Origin: a virus
Direction: 5' to 3' (one strand)
Length of the DNA: 37,961 bases
IMG/VR virus record: IMGVR_UViG_3300036770_000744
Coordinates: 1-37,961 of that record
Position 1 is the stretch's first letter. Each line of letters opens with the position of its first letter. Below are positions 27,519 through 35,957 of this stretch, piece by piece. The notes beneath the pieces are model-generated. The model made no database searches. It was not told where the DNA came from and saw only the letters and a program-made list of their open reading frames with translations. The position numbers and the translations under genes are program-made.

Positions 27519-29249
27519 TTAGAACCTCGCTCTTAATTCATGTTCAAGTTGGAAGCCGTTAATTGTAAACGGCGTGGTGTTTCCAGTAAGGGTTAAGCCT
27601 AGATACTTACCATACATTTTTGCATCAGATCGGTATAAAAAGTAACCACTCGTTACAGAGCCGCCCTGACTTGTCCAGCCGATTTGTTGGCTACTGTTAT
27701 TGATCCACGGGATGACTGTGCCGACGTTATTGACCCAAAAGACAGTGTTAGCAAAGTCAATGGCCGCTGATTGTTGATTTTCAGAGTCAATAAACGCTTG
27801 CATAGAGGCAAAGCCAGACCCTAAAGTTGCTTCTACGCCCACTTTAAGTGCTTGTTTGTCCCGTATAGGATCACCCATAGGCCAGAGCGCAGTTTCTAGC
27901 TCCCAATCAATGCCCGTGGCGTTGTTGGAATAAAACTTAATTAAATTGCTGCCTGTGGTGCCGTACATAAGGATGTTGCCTGCAAGCGTTGCTGAGGCTG
28001 TACGGGTAATTGTGCTGCCCTGACTGGTTACAAACCACTTACGGTCAAAGAAAACCAGTTGTATGGTGCGTGGGGTGCCTGCATCGTTGTACACAAACGT
28101 CCAAGCAGCGCACAAAATGTTGTTAATAAGGACTTGGCCTGAGGTAATTGGCAAGGAAAAGTCAATGTCCGTGAATATATCGTCGATGGAATCGCTGATT
28201 TTGGTGGTGGTTGCACCCACAAGGGCGTACACACCATAACGATTAAGGAACAACATGCTTCGGAAGTACGGAAAAATAGCGTATTTGAAGCCAGAGCCAA
28301 TGGATGCTGACACATTGGTGTTGGTAAATAGGGTTTCCCCTGTGACAGAGTTCACACGCACGTCGGAAAAGACGTTGATTGAGTCCTCGCCAAAGATGTA
28401 CAGGAAGTTATTGGCCGCAATAATGGTTGCAATATTGGTTCTAAGCGTGGAATCTGTCAGCGTTAGGAAGCCCGAACTGACGTTTATGAAGTCGTTATAG
28501 GTGTCAGCGGCACTGTAATAGACCGTTCGTTCCTCGCTAATCCATGTACGACCTGAAAAAGTTGCTATACCTGTGCCATTTTGATTAAATATCGTACAAG
28601 TTGCATTGGCATTTGACCCACCAGCATCGGTAATCGTGATGCTTGGCGCTGCTGTATAGCCTGTACCGGCTTCCGTAACAAGAATTTGTGCGATTGTATT
28701 AGCTAAAGTAACAGCCTCACCTGTTGCTTGCACACCACCCGTTTGATTTGGTGCGCTAAACGTCACCGTGACGTTGGTGTAGTTGCTACCACCATCATTG
28801 ATTGTGACTGAGGCAACTGAACCTATATCGACAAGATTTGTGCCATCCCATGTTTTGTACCCGTTTGCAGGGTCAATGATAAGGATTCTCTCGTTTTTCC
28901 ACTGCACGATCTGCACGTTGGAATTGGAAAAGGTGTTGGCTGCGGCTAGGTTGCCTTGCGTATTGTTTTCAATGTTGACGTACTGCGCCGAACCGTCTTC
29001 TTGAAAGGCAAACAAAAACTCGGTGTTTTGAATGTTTGCCGAGGCCATGTAAGTGACCGTATTAGCAAACGTAACGGTATCTATTGTGTCAGGCGCATTG
29101 ACGATCTTGACGTTACCAAAACCAATGGGCTGCGTGTTCTCCAACCACGAAAACTCACCCTCACCAATGGCGGTACGGTTGTTCGTAACATTGATGCCCT
29201 TAAAGTCTTTGGCTACAAAGTAAGACTTTTTCTGCTCTAACGCTGCCAT
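27519..29249 (-). CDS. P22 gp10-like tail hub / packaged-DNA stabilisation protein
   Basis: The 576-residue product is beta-rich throughout, with repeats such as F-L-F-A-F-Q-E-D-G-S, W-K-N-E-R-I-L-I-I-D-P-A-N-G-Y-K-T-W-D-G and F-L-Y-I-F-G-E-D-S-I-N-V-F-S-D. The pattern '(F/L)..Y.FG.DS(I/V).V..D' and a later R-S-M-L-F-L-N-R-Y-G-V-Y-A-L fits propeller-like gp10 proteins that plug the podoviral tail. Length is close to the family's usual 470-600. The C-terminus has a beta domain ending H-E-L-R-A-R-F. Its gene follows the gp4-like gene, as in P22. Confidence 0.7.
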   Translation of the reverse strand: MAALEQKKSYFVAKDFKGINVTNNRTAIGEGEFSWLENTQPIGFGNVKIVNAPDTIDTVTFANTVTYMASANIQNTEFLFAFQEDGSAQYVNIENNTQGNLAAANTFSNSNVQIVQWKNERILIIDPANGYKTWDGTNLVDIGSVASVTINDGGSNYTNVTVTFSAPNQTGGVQATGEAVTLANTIAQILVTEAGTGYTAAPSITITDAGGSNANATCTIFNQNGTGIATFSGRTWISEERTVYYSAADTYNDFINVSSGFLTLTDSTLRTNIATIIAANNFLYIFGEDSINVFSDVRVNSVTGETLFTNTNVSASIGSGFKYAIFPYFRSMLFLNRYGVYALVGATTTKISDSIDDIFTDIDFSLPITSGQVLINNILCAAWTFVYNDAGTPRTIQLVFFDRKWFVTSQGSTITRTASATLAGNILMYGTTGSNLIKFYSNNATGIDWELETALWPMGDPIRDKQALKVGVEATLGSGFASMQAFIDSENQQSAAIDFANTVFWVNNVGTVIPWINNSSQQIGWTSQGGSVTSGYFLYRSDAKMYGKYLGLTLTGNTTPFTINGFQLEHELRARF

Positions 29250-29888
29250 TTAATACCCCGATTGGTAAGCAGACGGCAGACGACGTGTGAACGTGCTGTT
29301 TAAGGCTCCAAGGACTTGTTTGGTGTACTCTTGTTTGAAGATTTCTGACTCGCCGTAGCTTTGCTCTTGGTACTTTGCCTTATGCGCTGCAAAATACGCA
29401 ACGGCCTCACTAAATGGCGTAGGAATGTCAAGTTCTTCGTCACTCACATTAACGAGTGCCGTTGGCAACACGACGGTATCAAGCTCTAGCTCATAGGTCT
29501 GATCGGGCTTGGGGCCGATGTAAATGGTTTTTACACCATAGATTGAGAAGCCAACCGGCCTGCCGTTGTAATTTTGCCAAAAACGCAACTGGGCGTTGAA
29601 GTCTGTCCACGCCATGTAGTACATGGGAAAGCGACTGTCACCCCAATAAAGGTTGATGTTAAGCACATCAATGGTGTTGTTGCCTTGCGGCAGCGTAGAG
29701 TAGGCAATGGTTTCTTGACCAACTGCCATTGTGTAAGACTGAATAACTCTTTTGCACCCAGAGTCTTGTACGACGTGAATGCGACCGTCGTTAACGTAAT
29801 CGGTTATCTCTTGGGTTGTCCAGAAATTTCCACTTACATCATGTAGTAGTCGCCGGGTTTCGACGATGTAATCGTTTAGCGTAGGCAT
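29250..29888 (-). CDS. Head-tail adaptor (P22 gp4-like / DUF6682-like)
   Basis: The 212-residue product begins MPTLNDYIVETRRLLHDVSG and has W-T-T-Q-E-I-T-D-Y-V-N-D-G-R, the 'W...EL.DY.N.A' helix of phage neck adaptors, then beta strands (Q-E-T-I-A-Y-S-T-L-P; N-T-I-D-V-L-N-I-N-L) and a C-terminal helix with F-S-E-A-V-A-Y-F-A-A-H-K-A-K-Y. It should form the ring between portal and tail hub. It is next to the gp10-like gene with no gap. Confidence 0.7.
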   Translation of the reverse strand: MPTLNDYIVETRRLLHDVSGNFWTTQEITDYVNDGRIHVVQDSGCKRVIQSYTMAVGQETIAYSTLPQGNNTIDVLNINLYWGDSRFPMYYMAWTDFNAQLRFWQNYNGRPVGFSIYGVKTIYIGPKPDQTYELELDTVVLPTALVNVSDEELDIPTPFSEAVAYFAAHKAKYQEQSYGESEIFKQEYTKQVLGALNSTFTRRLPSAYQSGY

Positions 29889-29900
29889 ACATGCTCATAT

Positions 29901-30251
29901 TCAATGGGCATGGACTTTGGCCGCACCTTTACCACGGGCTTTGAACTCGGGCATTGGTGCGGCTACTCGCTCCACCACCGGGGCTGACAAGTGGACGGGT
30001 TTAGTTGGCTCAGAAGAAAAAACAAACTCAGACATGCGTTGCAGTGCAATGGGCAAGTCTGTGTTCATTTTCATCCACCCAAGCCGAACAAAGTAAGGCT
30101 CTTTATTATCCACACCATAACCAAAAATATGCTTTGCAATGTCTAAAGAAATTTCAACCTCCTTGCCGCAATGAAAAACGTACTCCCTGTTTTCAAAGCG
30201 ACCAGTGACGGGCAAATTTCCTTTATTGGTTACAAAGATGCTTTTGCTCAT
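29901..30251 (-). CDS. Small virion-cluster protein of unknown function
   Basis: The 116-residue product begins MSKSIFVTNKGNLPVTGRFE and has a beta-rich first part with F-H-C-G-K-E-V-E-I-S-L and H-I-F-G-Y-G (about 27-46), then a Pro/Ala/Lys-rich tail ending K-V-H-A-H. It lies between coat-associated and neck genes and overlaps the upstream gene by 4 bases. The 'V..A.H.FGYG...' piece recurs in small phage proteins in this position; a head-completion role is possible but unproven. Confidence 0.65.
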   Translation of the reverse strand: MSKSIFVTNKGNLPVTGRFENREYVFHCGKEVEISLDIAKHIFGYGVDNKEPYFVRLGWMKMNTDLPIALQRMSEFVFSSEPTKPVHLSAPVVERVAAPMPEFKARGKGAAKVHAH

Positions 30252-30664
30252 AGCGTAATAATATCTCCATAGACATAAACATCGGCTGTTGCGGCACCAC
30301 CTTGGGCAGTTGTCAAAGACAAAAACAAATTTTTGACAGTCAAAATATCACCACCCGAGGTGTAGGCAGATGCAATTGTCAGATCAACAAATTTTGTTGC
30401 AGCGGTCAAACCTGAGAAGACTTGCGAGTTGGCAACAACAGCGGTACCACCCTTACTTACAGCAGGGTAGATACCGCCCACAGCCGTTGACAAACCAACT
30501 GACGCATTGGTTGCAACAATACGGCGAACAATAAACTTAGCCGGTGCAGAAAACATCGTAATCTGCTGATCGTCCGTGGAGTTCATATTGGCACTAATGA
30601 GCTGCCCAAGAAGAATCTGTCCGAATCGACTTGGCAGTTGCGTACCTACAGCATTAGCGTCCAT
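30248..30664 (-). CDS. Putative capsid-associated beta protein
   Basis: The 138-residue product begins MDANAVGTQLPSRFGQILLG and is beta-rich with A-K-F-I-V-R-R-I-V-A-T-N-A-S (45-58) and A-D-V-Y-V-Y-G-D-I-I-T-L at the end. Placement two genes downstream of the coat gene suggests a capsid decoration or head-tail joining protein. It overlaps the next gene by 4 bases. Family not recognised. Confidence 0.6.
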   Translation of the reverse strand: MDANAVGTQLPSRFGQILLGQLISANMNSTDDQQITMFSAPAKFIVRRIVATNASVGLSTAVGGIYPAVSKGGTAVVANSQVFSGLTAATKFVDLTIASAYTSGGDILTVKNLFLSLTTAQGGAATADVYVYGDIITL

Positions 30665-30675
30665 TTAGCCCTCCT

Positions 30676-31011
30676 TTAGGTGTTGTAAGTGCCGGGAGCC
30701 GCTTGCTCACTACCCACAATAACGTAGGTAGAGGTTACAAGCTGGTTGCCAAGGTTGCTAAGACGCACGTTCGTACCATCAGAAACGATGAAACCACCGG
30801 CGTTGTTGGCAAGAACGGTTGCAAAACCCGTTCCAGCCGACGCATTGTTAACCTGAACCGCCACGTTGACGGTTGGATAAACAATATAAGCACCTGCGGC
30901 AAGCACCACATTGGCGGCATTGGTTAGTCCTTGCGAACCAGCCGTAAAATAAGCCGCCGTACTGTTGGCATTAGCATCAGCAATGAGAATTTTATTTAAG
31001 GCGAGTGACAT
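30676..31011 (-). CDS. Putative capsid decoration protein
   Basis: The 111-residue product begins MSLALNKILIADANANSTAA and is a small beta-rich protein (N-V-V-L-A-A-G-A-Y-I-V-Y; F-I-V-S-D-G-T-N-V-R-L; T-S-T-Y-V-I-V-G-S). It is the first gene after the coat protein, 12 bases downstream, with TAAGGAG upstream of its ATG region. Small beta proteins there are often head decoration proteins, but this is inference from position. Confidence 0.6.
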   Translation of the reverse strand: MSLALNKILIADANANSTAAYFTAGSQGLTNAANVVLAAGAYIVYPTVNVAVQVNNASAGTGFATVLANNAGGFIVSDGTNVRLSNLGNQLVTSTYVIVGSEQAAPGTYNT

Positions 31012-31023
31012 GGTTATTTCTCC

Positions 31024-32025
31024 TTAAAGCGTGAGAGAGTTGTAGCCAGTCACCTTCGTCATCGACTTGGGCTTGGTGCTAACCATTTCAGCAATCATTA
31101 GCACGGCACCGACATAACCGATTTGGAAGTTGGGCAGAGTAGATTCAAACCCAGTAAACGCAAACGAAGCCTGTTCATGGATGTACATGGACAGATAGTT
31201 AGTGTTTAGCAGGTAGAGCGTACCCTCTGGGCAGTAGGGGTCTGGATAGACAGGAACACCAGCAACCATCAAAGCACGGAAAGCTGCCTGTGGGCCGTTA
31301 GCATCACCGTCAAAACCCGATCCCGGGGTAATCATGTACTGCTCTTGACCGACGTAATCTTGAGCAAGCAGCGTCCATGTACCAAAACCGCAAACGCCAA
31401 AAGTAGGCACTTCAGCGCAGTGTTTAACTGTGCCAGAGATGTACTGAAGGACATTTTGACGGGTTGGGTTCACAGAACCAGCCGCATACTCTTTCGACTG
31501 CCACCAATCGTAAGTGGAGCGATTGATATTTCCGTAAGTGCCGGAAGAATCAACTGCCAAAGGCAGGCCTGTAAATTGTTGCGTGTCGCTGGTGTTGTTG
31601 TACAGCGCAGTTGCCATAGCGTCCATCATCACGTTGGTCGCATCGTTCATGCGAGCTTCGATCAAAGGAATAATGGCGTAGTCTTGCTGTACGGCACCTT
31701 CCATACCGAGAAACGGTACAGGAGAGACGAGCAGTTTCAGGTTAAACTCAGCGTTATAAGCGCCTTGTTGCACTGAAGGTTGAGCAAAGGAGCCAGAGTA
31801 ATCTGACCACTGAGCGTTGACGAACTGCGACCCTTGGACGGGCACCGTCACCGACGACACACCGCCTGAAGCGGTCTGACTGTTGGCGATCAGTGCGGCC
31901 ATAAGGGGCGTAGAGTTATAAATCTGCACGACCATTTTCGGGATAAACGCACGCCGAGTAACATAAGTTAACTCAGTGAACTGATTACTACCCGAGGCCG
32001 GTAAAATTCCACCGCCGATAGGCAT
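31024..32025 (-). CDS. Major capsid protein (HK97-fold, predicted)
   Basis: The 333-residue product begins MPIGGGILPASGSNQFTELT and has the features of HK97-type coat proteins of aquatic podoviruses and siphoviruses: L-T-Y-V-T-R-R-A-F-I-P-K-M-V-V-Q-I-Y (about 18-35), S-S-V-T-V-P-V-Q-G-S and A-E-F-N-L-K-L-L-V-S-P-V-P, then E-A-R-M-N-D-A-T-N-V-M-M-D-A-M-A. There is no prohead-protease domain or extended N-terminal delta domain, which suits a separate scaffold. ATG has AGGAGATCGTT directly upstream, the strongest initiation site of the late operon, consistent with high expression. It lies 46 bases after the scaffold gene. Confidence 0.85.
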   Translation of the reverse strand: MPIGGGILPASGSNQFTELTYVTRRAFIPKMVVQIYNSTPLMAALIANSQTASGGVSSVTVPVQGSQFVNAQWSDYSGSFAQPSVQQGAYNAEFNLKLLVSPVPFLGMEGAVQQDYAIIPLIEARMNDATNVMMDAMATALYNNTSDTQQFTGLPLAVDSSGTYGNINRSTYDWWQSKEYAAGSVNPTRQNVLQYISGTVKHCAEVPTFGVCGFGTWTLLAQDYVGQEQYMITPGSGFDGDANGPQAAFRALMVAGVPVYPDPYCPEGTLYLLNTNYLSMYIHEQASFAFTGFESTLPNFQIGYVGAVLMIAEMVSTKPKSMTKVTGYNSLTL

Positions 32026-32071
32026 AACGATCTCCTAAACTAAAAAGCCCCTAAAACAAATAAATAGAATC

Positions 32072-32602
32072 CTAAAACCCGATGGCCCGAGGATTCTTCC
32101 TAAATTCTGCTAATGCAGCATGTGCGGCATCACGGGCAGCACCCACAGGATTCTTCATGTAGTCCTGAGTATTGAACCTACTCATAACTGGCTGAGGAAA
32201 CTGGGAGGGTGTTGGAGCCGCTGCTTGCTTCATCCACGAATGGTATTCAGCAGCAGTTTCGTGATTGGCAATGCCTTTTTCAATCATCAACTTTTCAATG
32301 TCTGCAATGTCAGCGTCAGAGTCAGCAAGTTGTTTTGTTTTTAAGTTGTTGCGCCGACGCTCAAGTTCTTCCTTAGCGTCTTTTGCACGCAACTTAGCCT
32401 CCAAGCTCTCAACCCGTTTGTTGGCTGTTTCCAACACGGCGTTAGTGCGCTCTTCAATTTCAATCTCAGGGATTGGAACATCAGGACGCACTTGCTTCGT
32501 CAGTTGCAAGAACTGCTTACGAGTCTTTGGGTCTTCAGCCAATGACTTGGCTAAGGCTGCAAGCTCTGCTTGTGCTTCAAGTGAAAGATTTTCTAATGAC
32601 AT
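32072..32602 (-). CDS. Scaffolding protein (capsid assembly)
   Basis: The 176-residue product is highly charged and helical. It has L-E-A-Q-A-E-L-A-A-L-A-K-S-L-A-E-D-P at the start, a coiled coil A-N-K-R-V-E-S-L-E-A-K-L-R-A-K-D-A-K-E-E-L-E-R-R-R (about 60-87), and a Pro/Gln-rich part near 130-140 before a basic C-terminal helix A-L-A-E-F-R-K-N-P-R. This composition and its place right before the coat gene are typical of scaffolds that direct procapsid assembly and bind coat through a C-terminal basic helix. Confidence 0.75.
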   Translation of the reverse strand: MSLENLSLEAQAELAALAKSLAEDPKTRKQFLQLTKQVRPDVPIPEIEIEERTNAVLETANKRVESLEAKLRAKDAKEELERRRNNLKTKQLADSDADIADIEKLMIEKGIANHETAAEYHSWMKQAAAPTPSQFPQPVMSRFNTQDYMKNPVGAARDAAHAALAEFRKNPRAIGF

Positions 32603-32623
32603 AAGTTAGCCCCTTTGCTGTGT

Positions 32624-32809
32624 CTAGATAACCTTTTTACCATCACCGGGTTTGCTAAGAGTCATCTTATTCTTAGACCCGATTTTGGCTGCGTCTTTAA
32701 GACCGCCAAAAGTTGCGTAACGAGGCGTGTTAACAATCTGCCCGTTTTGTTGCGTGTTGTCCGTAGGACGACGGGGAGACATGTTGCCCCGAGGCTTAAA
32801 AAGTTCCAT
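32624..32809 (-). CDS. Small basic hypothetical protein
   Basis: The 61-residue product begins MELFKPRGNMSPRRPTDNTQ and ends K-P-G-D-G-K-K-V-I. It is basic, Gly/Asn/Pro-rich and probably disordered. The ATG has GGAGTT upstream. It lies between the Met/Pro-rich protein and the scaffold, 21 bases before the scaffold start; no function is assigned. Confidence 0.55.
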   Translation of the reverse strand: MELFKPRGNMSPRRPTDNTQQNGQIVNTPRYATFGGLKDAAKIGSKNKMTLSKPGDGKKVI

Positions 32810-32818
32810 GTGTAACTC

Positions 32819-33241
32819 CTATATGGGCATGGGTGGTTGCTGAGTACCGGGTACTGGCGCTTGAGCAATGGCCCTTGCCTCGGGCGTTGCGCCTCCCGCC
32901 TGCGGCAAGGTTTGAATAAGATTCATAATTTCGGCAGGCATGAGTTCTCGGGTTGAGGATTCACGTTGCCCAAACTGATTAGTAATGTCGCCGACCACTT
33001 TTTGAAGCGCCATGCCCTCTTCGGATTCCATGCCAAACTCTTGCAAGGCGTTTTGCAGCATGTCCAAGGCCATCATCACATTGAGACGGGCCTGCTCCAT
33101 GTTGCCTTCTTGCGGTTCGGGGGTTGTCATCGGGCTAGACATAGGTGCAGTCATTGCACCCTGCTCACTTGGCGGGGGTGTTTGCTCAGGCATTTGATCT
33201 GCCTTAAGCATGTCCATCATTTCTCTGTTTGAAACGGCCAT
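32819..33241 (-). CDS. Met/Pro/Gln-rich hypothetical protein of the head cluster
   Basis: The 140-residue product begins MAVSNREMMDMLKADQMPEQ, followed by a Pro/Met-rich low-complexity part (about 18-50), a helical core A-R-L-N-V-M-M-A-L-D-M-L-Q-N-A-L-Q-E-F-G (51-70) and another Pro/Gln-rich end. Such proteins occur between portal and scaffold in aquatic phages and may be assembly aids. A 90-base gap with a possible promoter precedes it. Confidence 0.6.
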   Translation of the reverse strand: MAVSNREMMDMLKADQMPEQTPPPSEQGAMTAPMSSPMTTPEPQEGNMEQARLNVMMALDMLQNALQEFGMESEEGMALQKVVGDITNQFGQRESSTRELMPAEIMNLIQTLPQAGGATPEARAIAQAPVPGTQQPPMPI

Positions 33242-33268
33242 GTGTTTACCTTTAACTATGTTGGGTCG

Positions 33269-33298
33269 ATTGTTTGTTCATAGAAACTATCGTGTCAA
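33269..33298 (-). promoter_or_regulatory. Weak candidate promoter in the portal-scaffold gap
   Basis: On the minus strand a perfect TTGACA (33298-33293) is followed after 18 bases by AACAAT (33274-33269), only 4 of 6 matches to a -10. It is in one of the few gaps of the late operon (33242-33331). It could boost expression of the scaffold and coat genes. Confidence 0.3.
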
Positions 33299-33331
33299 CC
33301 AAAAAAAGGGTGTACAAATGAATTTCCCCAC

Positions 33332-33502
33332 TTAGCGTTTGCTCATTGAACGACCATAACCGCCTTTAGGCATAGGCCCACGTTGGGCTTGGCGGGTATA
33401 ACTGATGCGTCCCATGTCTTTATTGCCAGTATTAAGTTGTTTTTGTGTCATTCGGGGCTGATCGCCGCCTTTAATCATACCTTGGTTGCCATTTTGCGCC
33501 AT
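33332..33502 (-). CDS. Small basic Gly/Met-rich hypothetical protein
   Basis: The 56-residue product begins MAQNGNQGMIKGGDQPRMTQ and ends Y-G-R-S-M-S-K-R. It is basic and disordered-looking. It begins one base after the portal stop, with AAGGAG inside the portal end. Short Gly-rich proteins of this kind follow the portal gene in several aquatic phages; function unknown. Confidence 0.55.
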   Translation of the reverse strand: MAQNGNQGMIKGGDQPRMTQKQLNTGNKDMGRISYTRQAQRGPMPKGGYGRSMSKR

Positions 33503-33503
33503 T

Positions 33504-35141
33504 TTAAGCTCCTTGCGGGGGTGGTAGGGCTGGTTGTGCCCCTTCAGGTTGCGGAATAGCAGGCGATTGGGGTGTTTCGCCCACGTTTATCGTCTGTTTT
33601 TTCAAATCTTCAAGCAAAAGTTGCTTCATTGGTGGGTCAAGCATGTCAATAAGGCGCTCTTTGCTGATTGCACCAGCATTAAATAGGTTGAATGCAAGGT
33701 CACGTTGGTCTTCCATGAAGATCGGGCTGTTGCTATGCGCATCAACTTTGACGTTAAAGTCGTTGGTGAACTGCGCAGCAATGAATTTATTGCCATCTTC
33801 ATCGACGTATTGGGTGTCGTCGTAGATCATCATTAGCTTCAAATAGATCGTTGCTAGCTTTTCTAGACTGGATTCGATAACCAAAGCACGTTTTTTTGCC
33901 CTTGAAGAGCCTAAACGGGCTAGTTGAGAGGCGTGCCCTGCGCTTCTAACGCCGCTTTCACCCCTGCCTTGCAGCACATTGACGATGCCAGAGGCCTCAG
34001 CAAACATCGCATCAATCTCTCCGATCTCCCTAAAGATGTCATTAGGGATGTCGGGCATGAATTGTTCGACCCGAGCGTTGGGCATATCGTTGGCTATCAA
34101 GCCACCGGCACGCCTAAGTGCAAAGGATTTCTCATCCAAGATGCCGCCAAAGCCCATTAAAGCCGTTGGTGGGTCAACTTGTTTGTCTAAAAGCTGCATG
34201 ATCTGCGTGGTGCGCTTATTACGCATGTCTTGCAAGAAGACAAGCCGCTGCACCTCAGACTGCCCCCAGTAGTAATCGTACTGTGGGTTGGGGCAGACTT
34301 GGACAAAGGGCACTTCGCCCTCTAAAAACATCTTCCTCGACGGGCGGTCATAGATCACCACATCGGGGTCAGCAATAGTTACGCAAACGTAATCGTTAAT
34401 CTCATCATCAAAGACCCACAGCTCCCGCATCTTGACGGTTTCTTCGGCAATCTGCGCAACATAACGGTTGACACCCTCAAGGCTTAGGTTGATGTTGCCG
34501 TAGATGGTGGGGTTGGTGGCCGAGGTAATGACCCGGTCAATGCCGCCTGCACTGGTTTCTGTTTGCTGCTCAGAAAATGTGATGCGCTGCACCAATTCAT
34601 CCCGCTTGGGGTGGCTATACAGGCGTGAGAAAAGCTCACTGCGGGTCATGTAATACTCTTGCACCATCGCTTCTTGGCGGTCTGTATAGGGCGTATCCTC
34701 ACGCAAAACGCCCATAACAGAGGGTTCTACCATGTAGGGATGGATGCCATTGCGCCAAATGGGTTTAATAAAGGTGGTGCTAAAGCAAAAAGACCAGTTC
34801 ACAGCCTGCCCAAAGACCTGATCGGTGTTGCTGTTAAGCCAATAGTCGTAAAGTGCCTTGGTTAGGATGGGCACCATCTTGTGAAACTGGGTGGGTTGGC
34901 TTGCACCAATGTTGATTGAGAACCGTGTGCTGTCGGCTGCGTACATAAAGGCCGAGAGTTGATCGATGTGCGGAAAGATTTTGTTGTATTGAGCAGGCGA
35001 TTCTTCGGGGCCAGCGCCAAAAAGGTAATAGGAGCGCAGTCCGTCGTAGCCCATCTTGCGGTTTTCAAGGGACACCATGCACTTTTGCATGATGTCGATG
35101 TAGAAAAATTCTCTTTGGAGTGGGTCGCTTGGGATTCTCAT
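33504..35141 (-). CDS. Portal protein
   Basis: The 545-residue product begins M-R-I-P-S-D-P-L-Q-R-E-F and has portal features: V-F-G-Q-A-V-N-W-S-F-C-F-S-T-T-F-I-K-P-I-W (108-130), a segment with V-P-F-V-Q-V-C-P-N-P-Q-Y-D-Y-Y-W-G-Q-S-E-V-Q-R-L (about 277-300), the stem helix Q-D-M-R-N-K-R-T-T-Q-I-M-Q-L-L-D, and A-S-G-I-V-N-V-L-Q-G-R-G-E-S-G-V-R-S-A. The 'YYWG.SEV..L..LQ...N.R..QI..' pattern and length agree with phage portal proteins; a Pro/Gln-rich tail follows. It forms the dodecameric gate through which DNA is packaged and ejected. Confidence 0.9.
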   Translation of the reverse strand: MRIPSDPLQREFFYIDIMQKCMVSLENRKMGYDGLRSYYLFGAGPEESPAQYNKIFPHIDQLSAFMYAADSTRFSINIGASQPTQFHKMVPILTKALYDYWLNSNTDQVFGQAVNWSFCFSTTFIKPIWRNGIHPYMVEPSVMGVLREDTPYTDRQEAMVQEYYMTRSELFSRLYSHPKRDELVQRITFSEQQTETSAGGIDRVITSATNPTIYGNINLSLEGVNRYVAQIAEETVKMRELWVFDDEINDYVCVTIADPDVVIYDRPSRKMFLEGEVPFVQVCPNPQYDYYWGQSEVQRLVFLQDMRNKRTTQIMQLLDKQVDPPTALMGFGGILDEKSFALRRAGGLIANDMPNARVEQFMPDIPNDIFREIGEIDAMFAEASGIVNVLQGRGESGVRSAGHASQLARLGSSRAKKRALVIESSLEKLATIYLKLMMIYDDTQYVDEDGNKFIAAQFTNDFNVKVDAHSNSPIFMEDQRDLAFNLFNAGAISKERLIDMLDPPMKQLLLEDLKKQTINVGETPQSPAIPQPEGAQPALPPPQGA

Positions 35142-35557
35142 TTCTTCATCTGCAAGTTCTGATGGTCAGCAATGTAAGAACCCACCTTTGGCCCTGTTAG
35201 CTTCGTATCTTGTTTAATGGCCCCAATTCCACTTACGTTTTCACCGGCAACGGGTCTTAGGTTAAACCCTGATAGGTCGCCCGGACTGCCCCATTTAGGA
35301 GCAAAAGGATTATCAGGCTTTTGTTGAGCAAACCGTGGCGGTTGCGCTTCGCCTTCTCGGACTGACTTAACATCGTTCATATTAAAGTCCATTGCCAATT
35401 GTCGAACCGTCTTGTCGCTGCCCTTGGTACGATCCGACATCGTGCCCACAGGTTGCAAAAAGACCTGTTGTACATCGCTGCATCCATGAGGACACACTGC
35501 TTTTCGTGATTCAAAATACCCGTGAGCCGGGCATTTATAGTCATGCACTACGCTCAT
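35138..35557 (-). CDS. Hypothetical protein with an N-terminal zinc-ribbon-like motif
   Basis: The 139-residue product starts with C9-P-A-H-G and C22-P-H-G-C, two Cys/His knuckles that could bind one zinc ion. The rest is charged and probably flexible (K-G-S-D-K-T-V-R-Q-L-A; P-K-W-G-S-P-G-D-L-S-G-F). Similar proteins starting 'DY.C..HG.FE......CPHGC' lie between terminase and portal in aquatic phages. It overlaps the portal start by 4 bases, so production is linked to the portal. Confidence 0.65.
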   Translation of the reverse strand: MSVVHDYKCPAHGYFESRKAVCPHGCSDVQQVFLQPVGTMSDRTKGSDKTVRQLAMDFNMNDVKSVREGEAQPPRFAQQKPDNPFAPKWGSPGDLSGFNLRPVAGENVSGIGAIKQDTKLTGPKVGSYIADHQNLQMKK

Positions 35558-35574
35558 ACTAGCCCCTTTCTTTC

Positions 35575-35955
35575 TCAGTCATCAAGTCTTTTAGTAGAAA
35601 AACTGTATTTGTTTTGCAAACCGATAGCTATTTTGAATCCATCTCTGGTCTTTTCTATGCCCATAGAGCGCCGGTAGACGGGCTTGGGCTTAGGGTGGTA
35701 GCCAATAAAACGCTTGCCAAGGATGTCCATTCTGGGGCCAGCCTCGCCCTTCTCAAGGGCTAGCAGGGCTTTGGATACCTTACGCTGACTGCTTTCAGTA
35801 AAGGTGTCTTTCCTGTCCCTAAGTACAGCCTCAAAGTGCCGGTAGTTCATGCAGGCAAACTCGGCAAACATCTTCATAGAAAAACCTTTACGCCGGTTTT
35901 TACGCATAGCGTCAACCCGACGGTAAATTTCATCTTTCGGAAGAACTGTGTACAT
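35575..35955 (-). CDS. HTH DNA-binding-like protein beside the terminase, candidate packaging or regulatory factor
   Basis: The 126-residue product has M-K-M-F-A-E-F-A-C-M-N-Y-R-H-F-E-A-V-L-R-D-R-K (27-49), an HTH-like pattern close to 'FAELAGVSYRHLE.V', then Q-R-K-V-S-K-A-L-L-A-L-E-K-G-E. The C-terminal part is basic with a strand-like G-F-K-I-A-I-G-L-Q-N-K. No small terminase subunit is otherwise seen, so this could fill that role, or it could be a late regulator. It is 2 bases downstream of the terminase gene. Confidence 0.6.
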   Translation of the reverse strand: MYTVLPKDEIYRRVDAMRKNRRKGFSMKMFAEFACMNYRHFEAVLRDRKDTFTESSQRKVSKALLALEKGEAGPRMDILGKRFIGYHPKPKPVYRRSMGIEKTRDGFKIAIGLQNKYSFSTKRLDD

Positions 35956-35957
35956 AG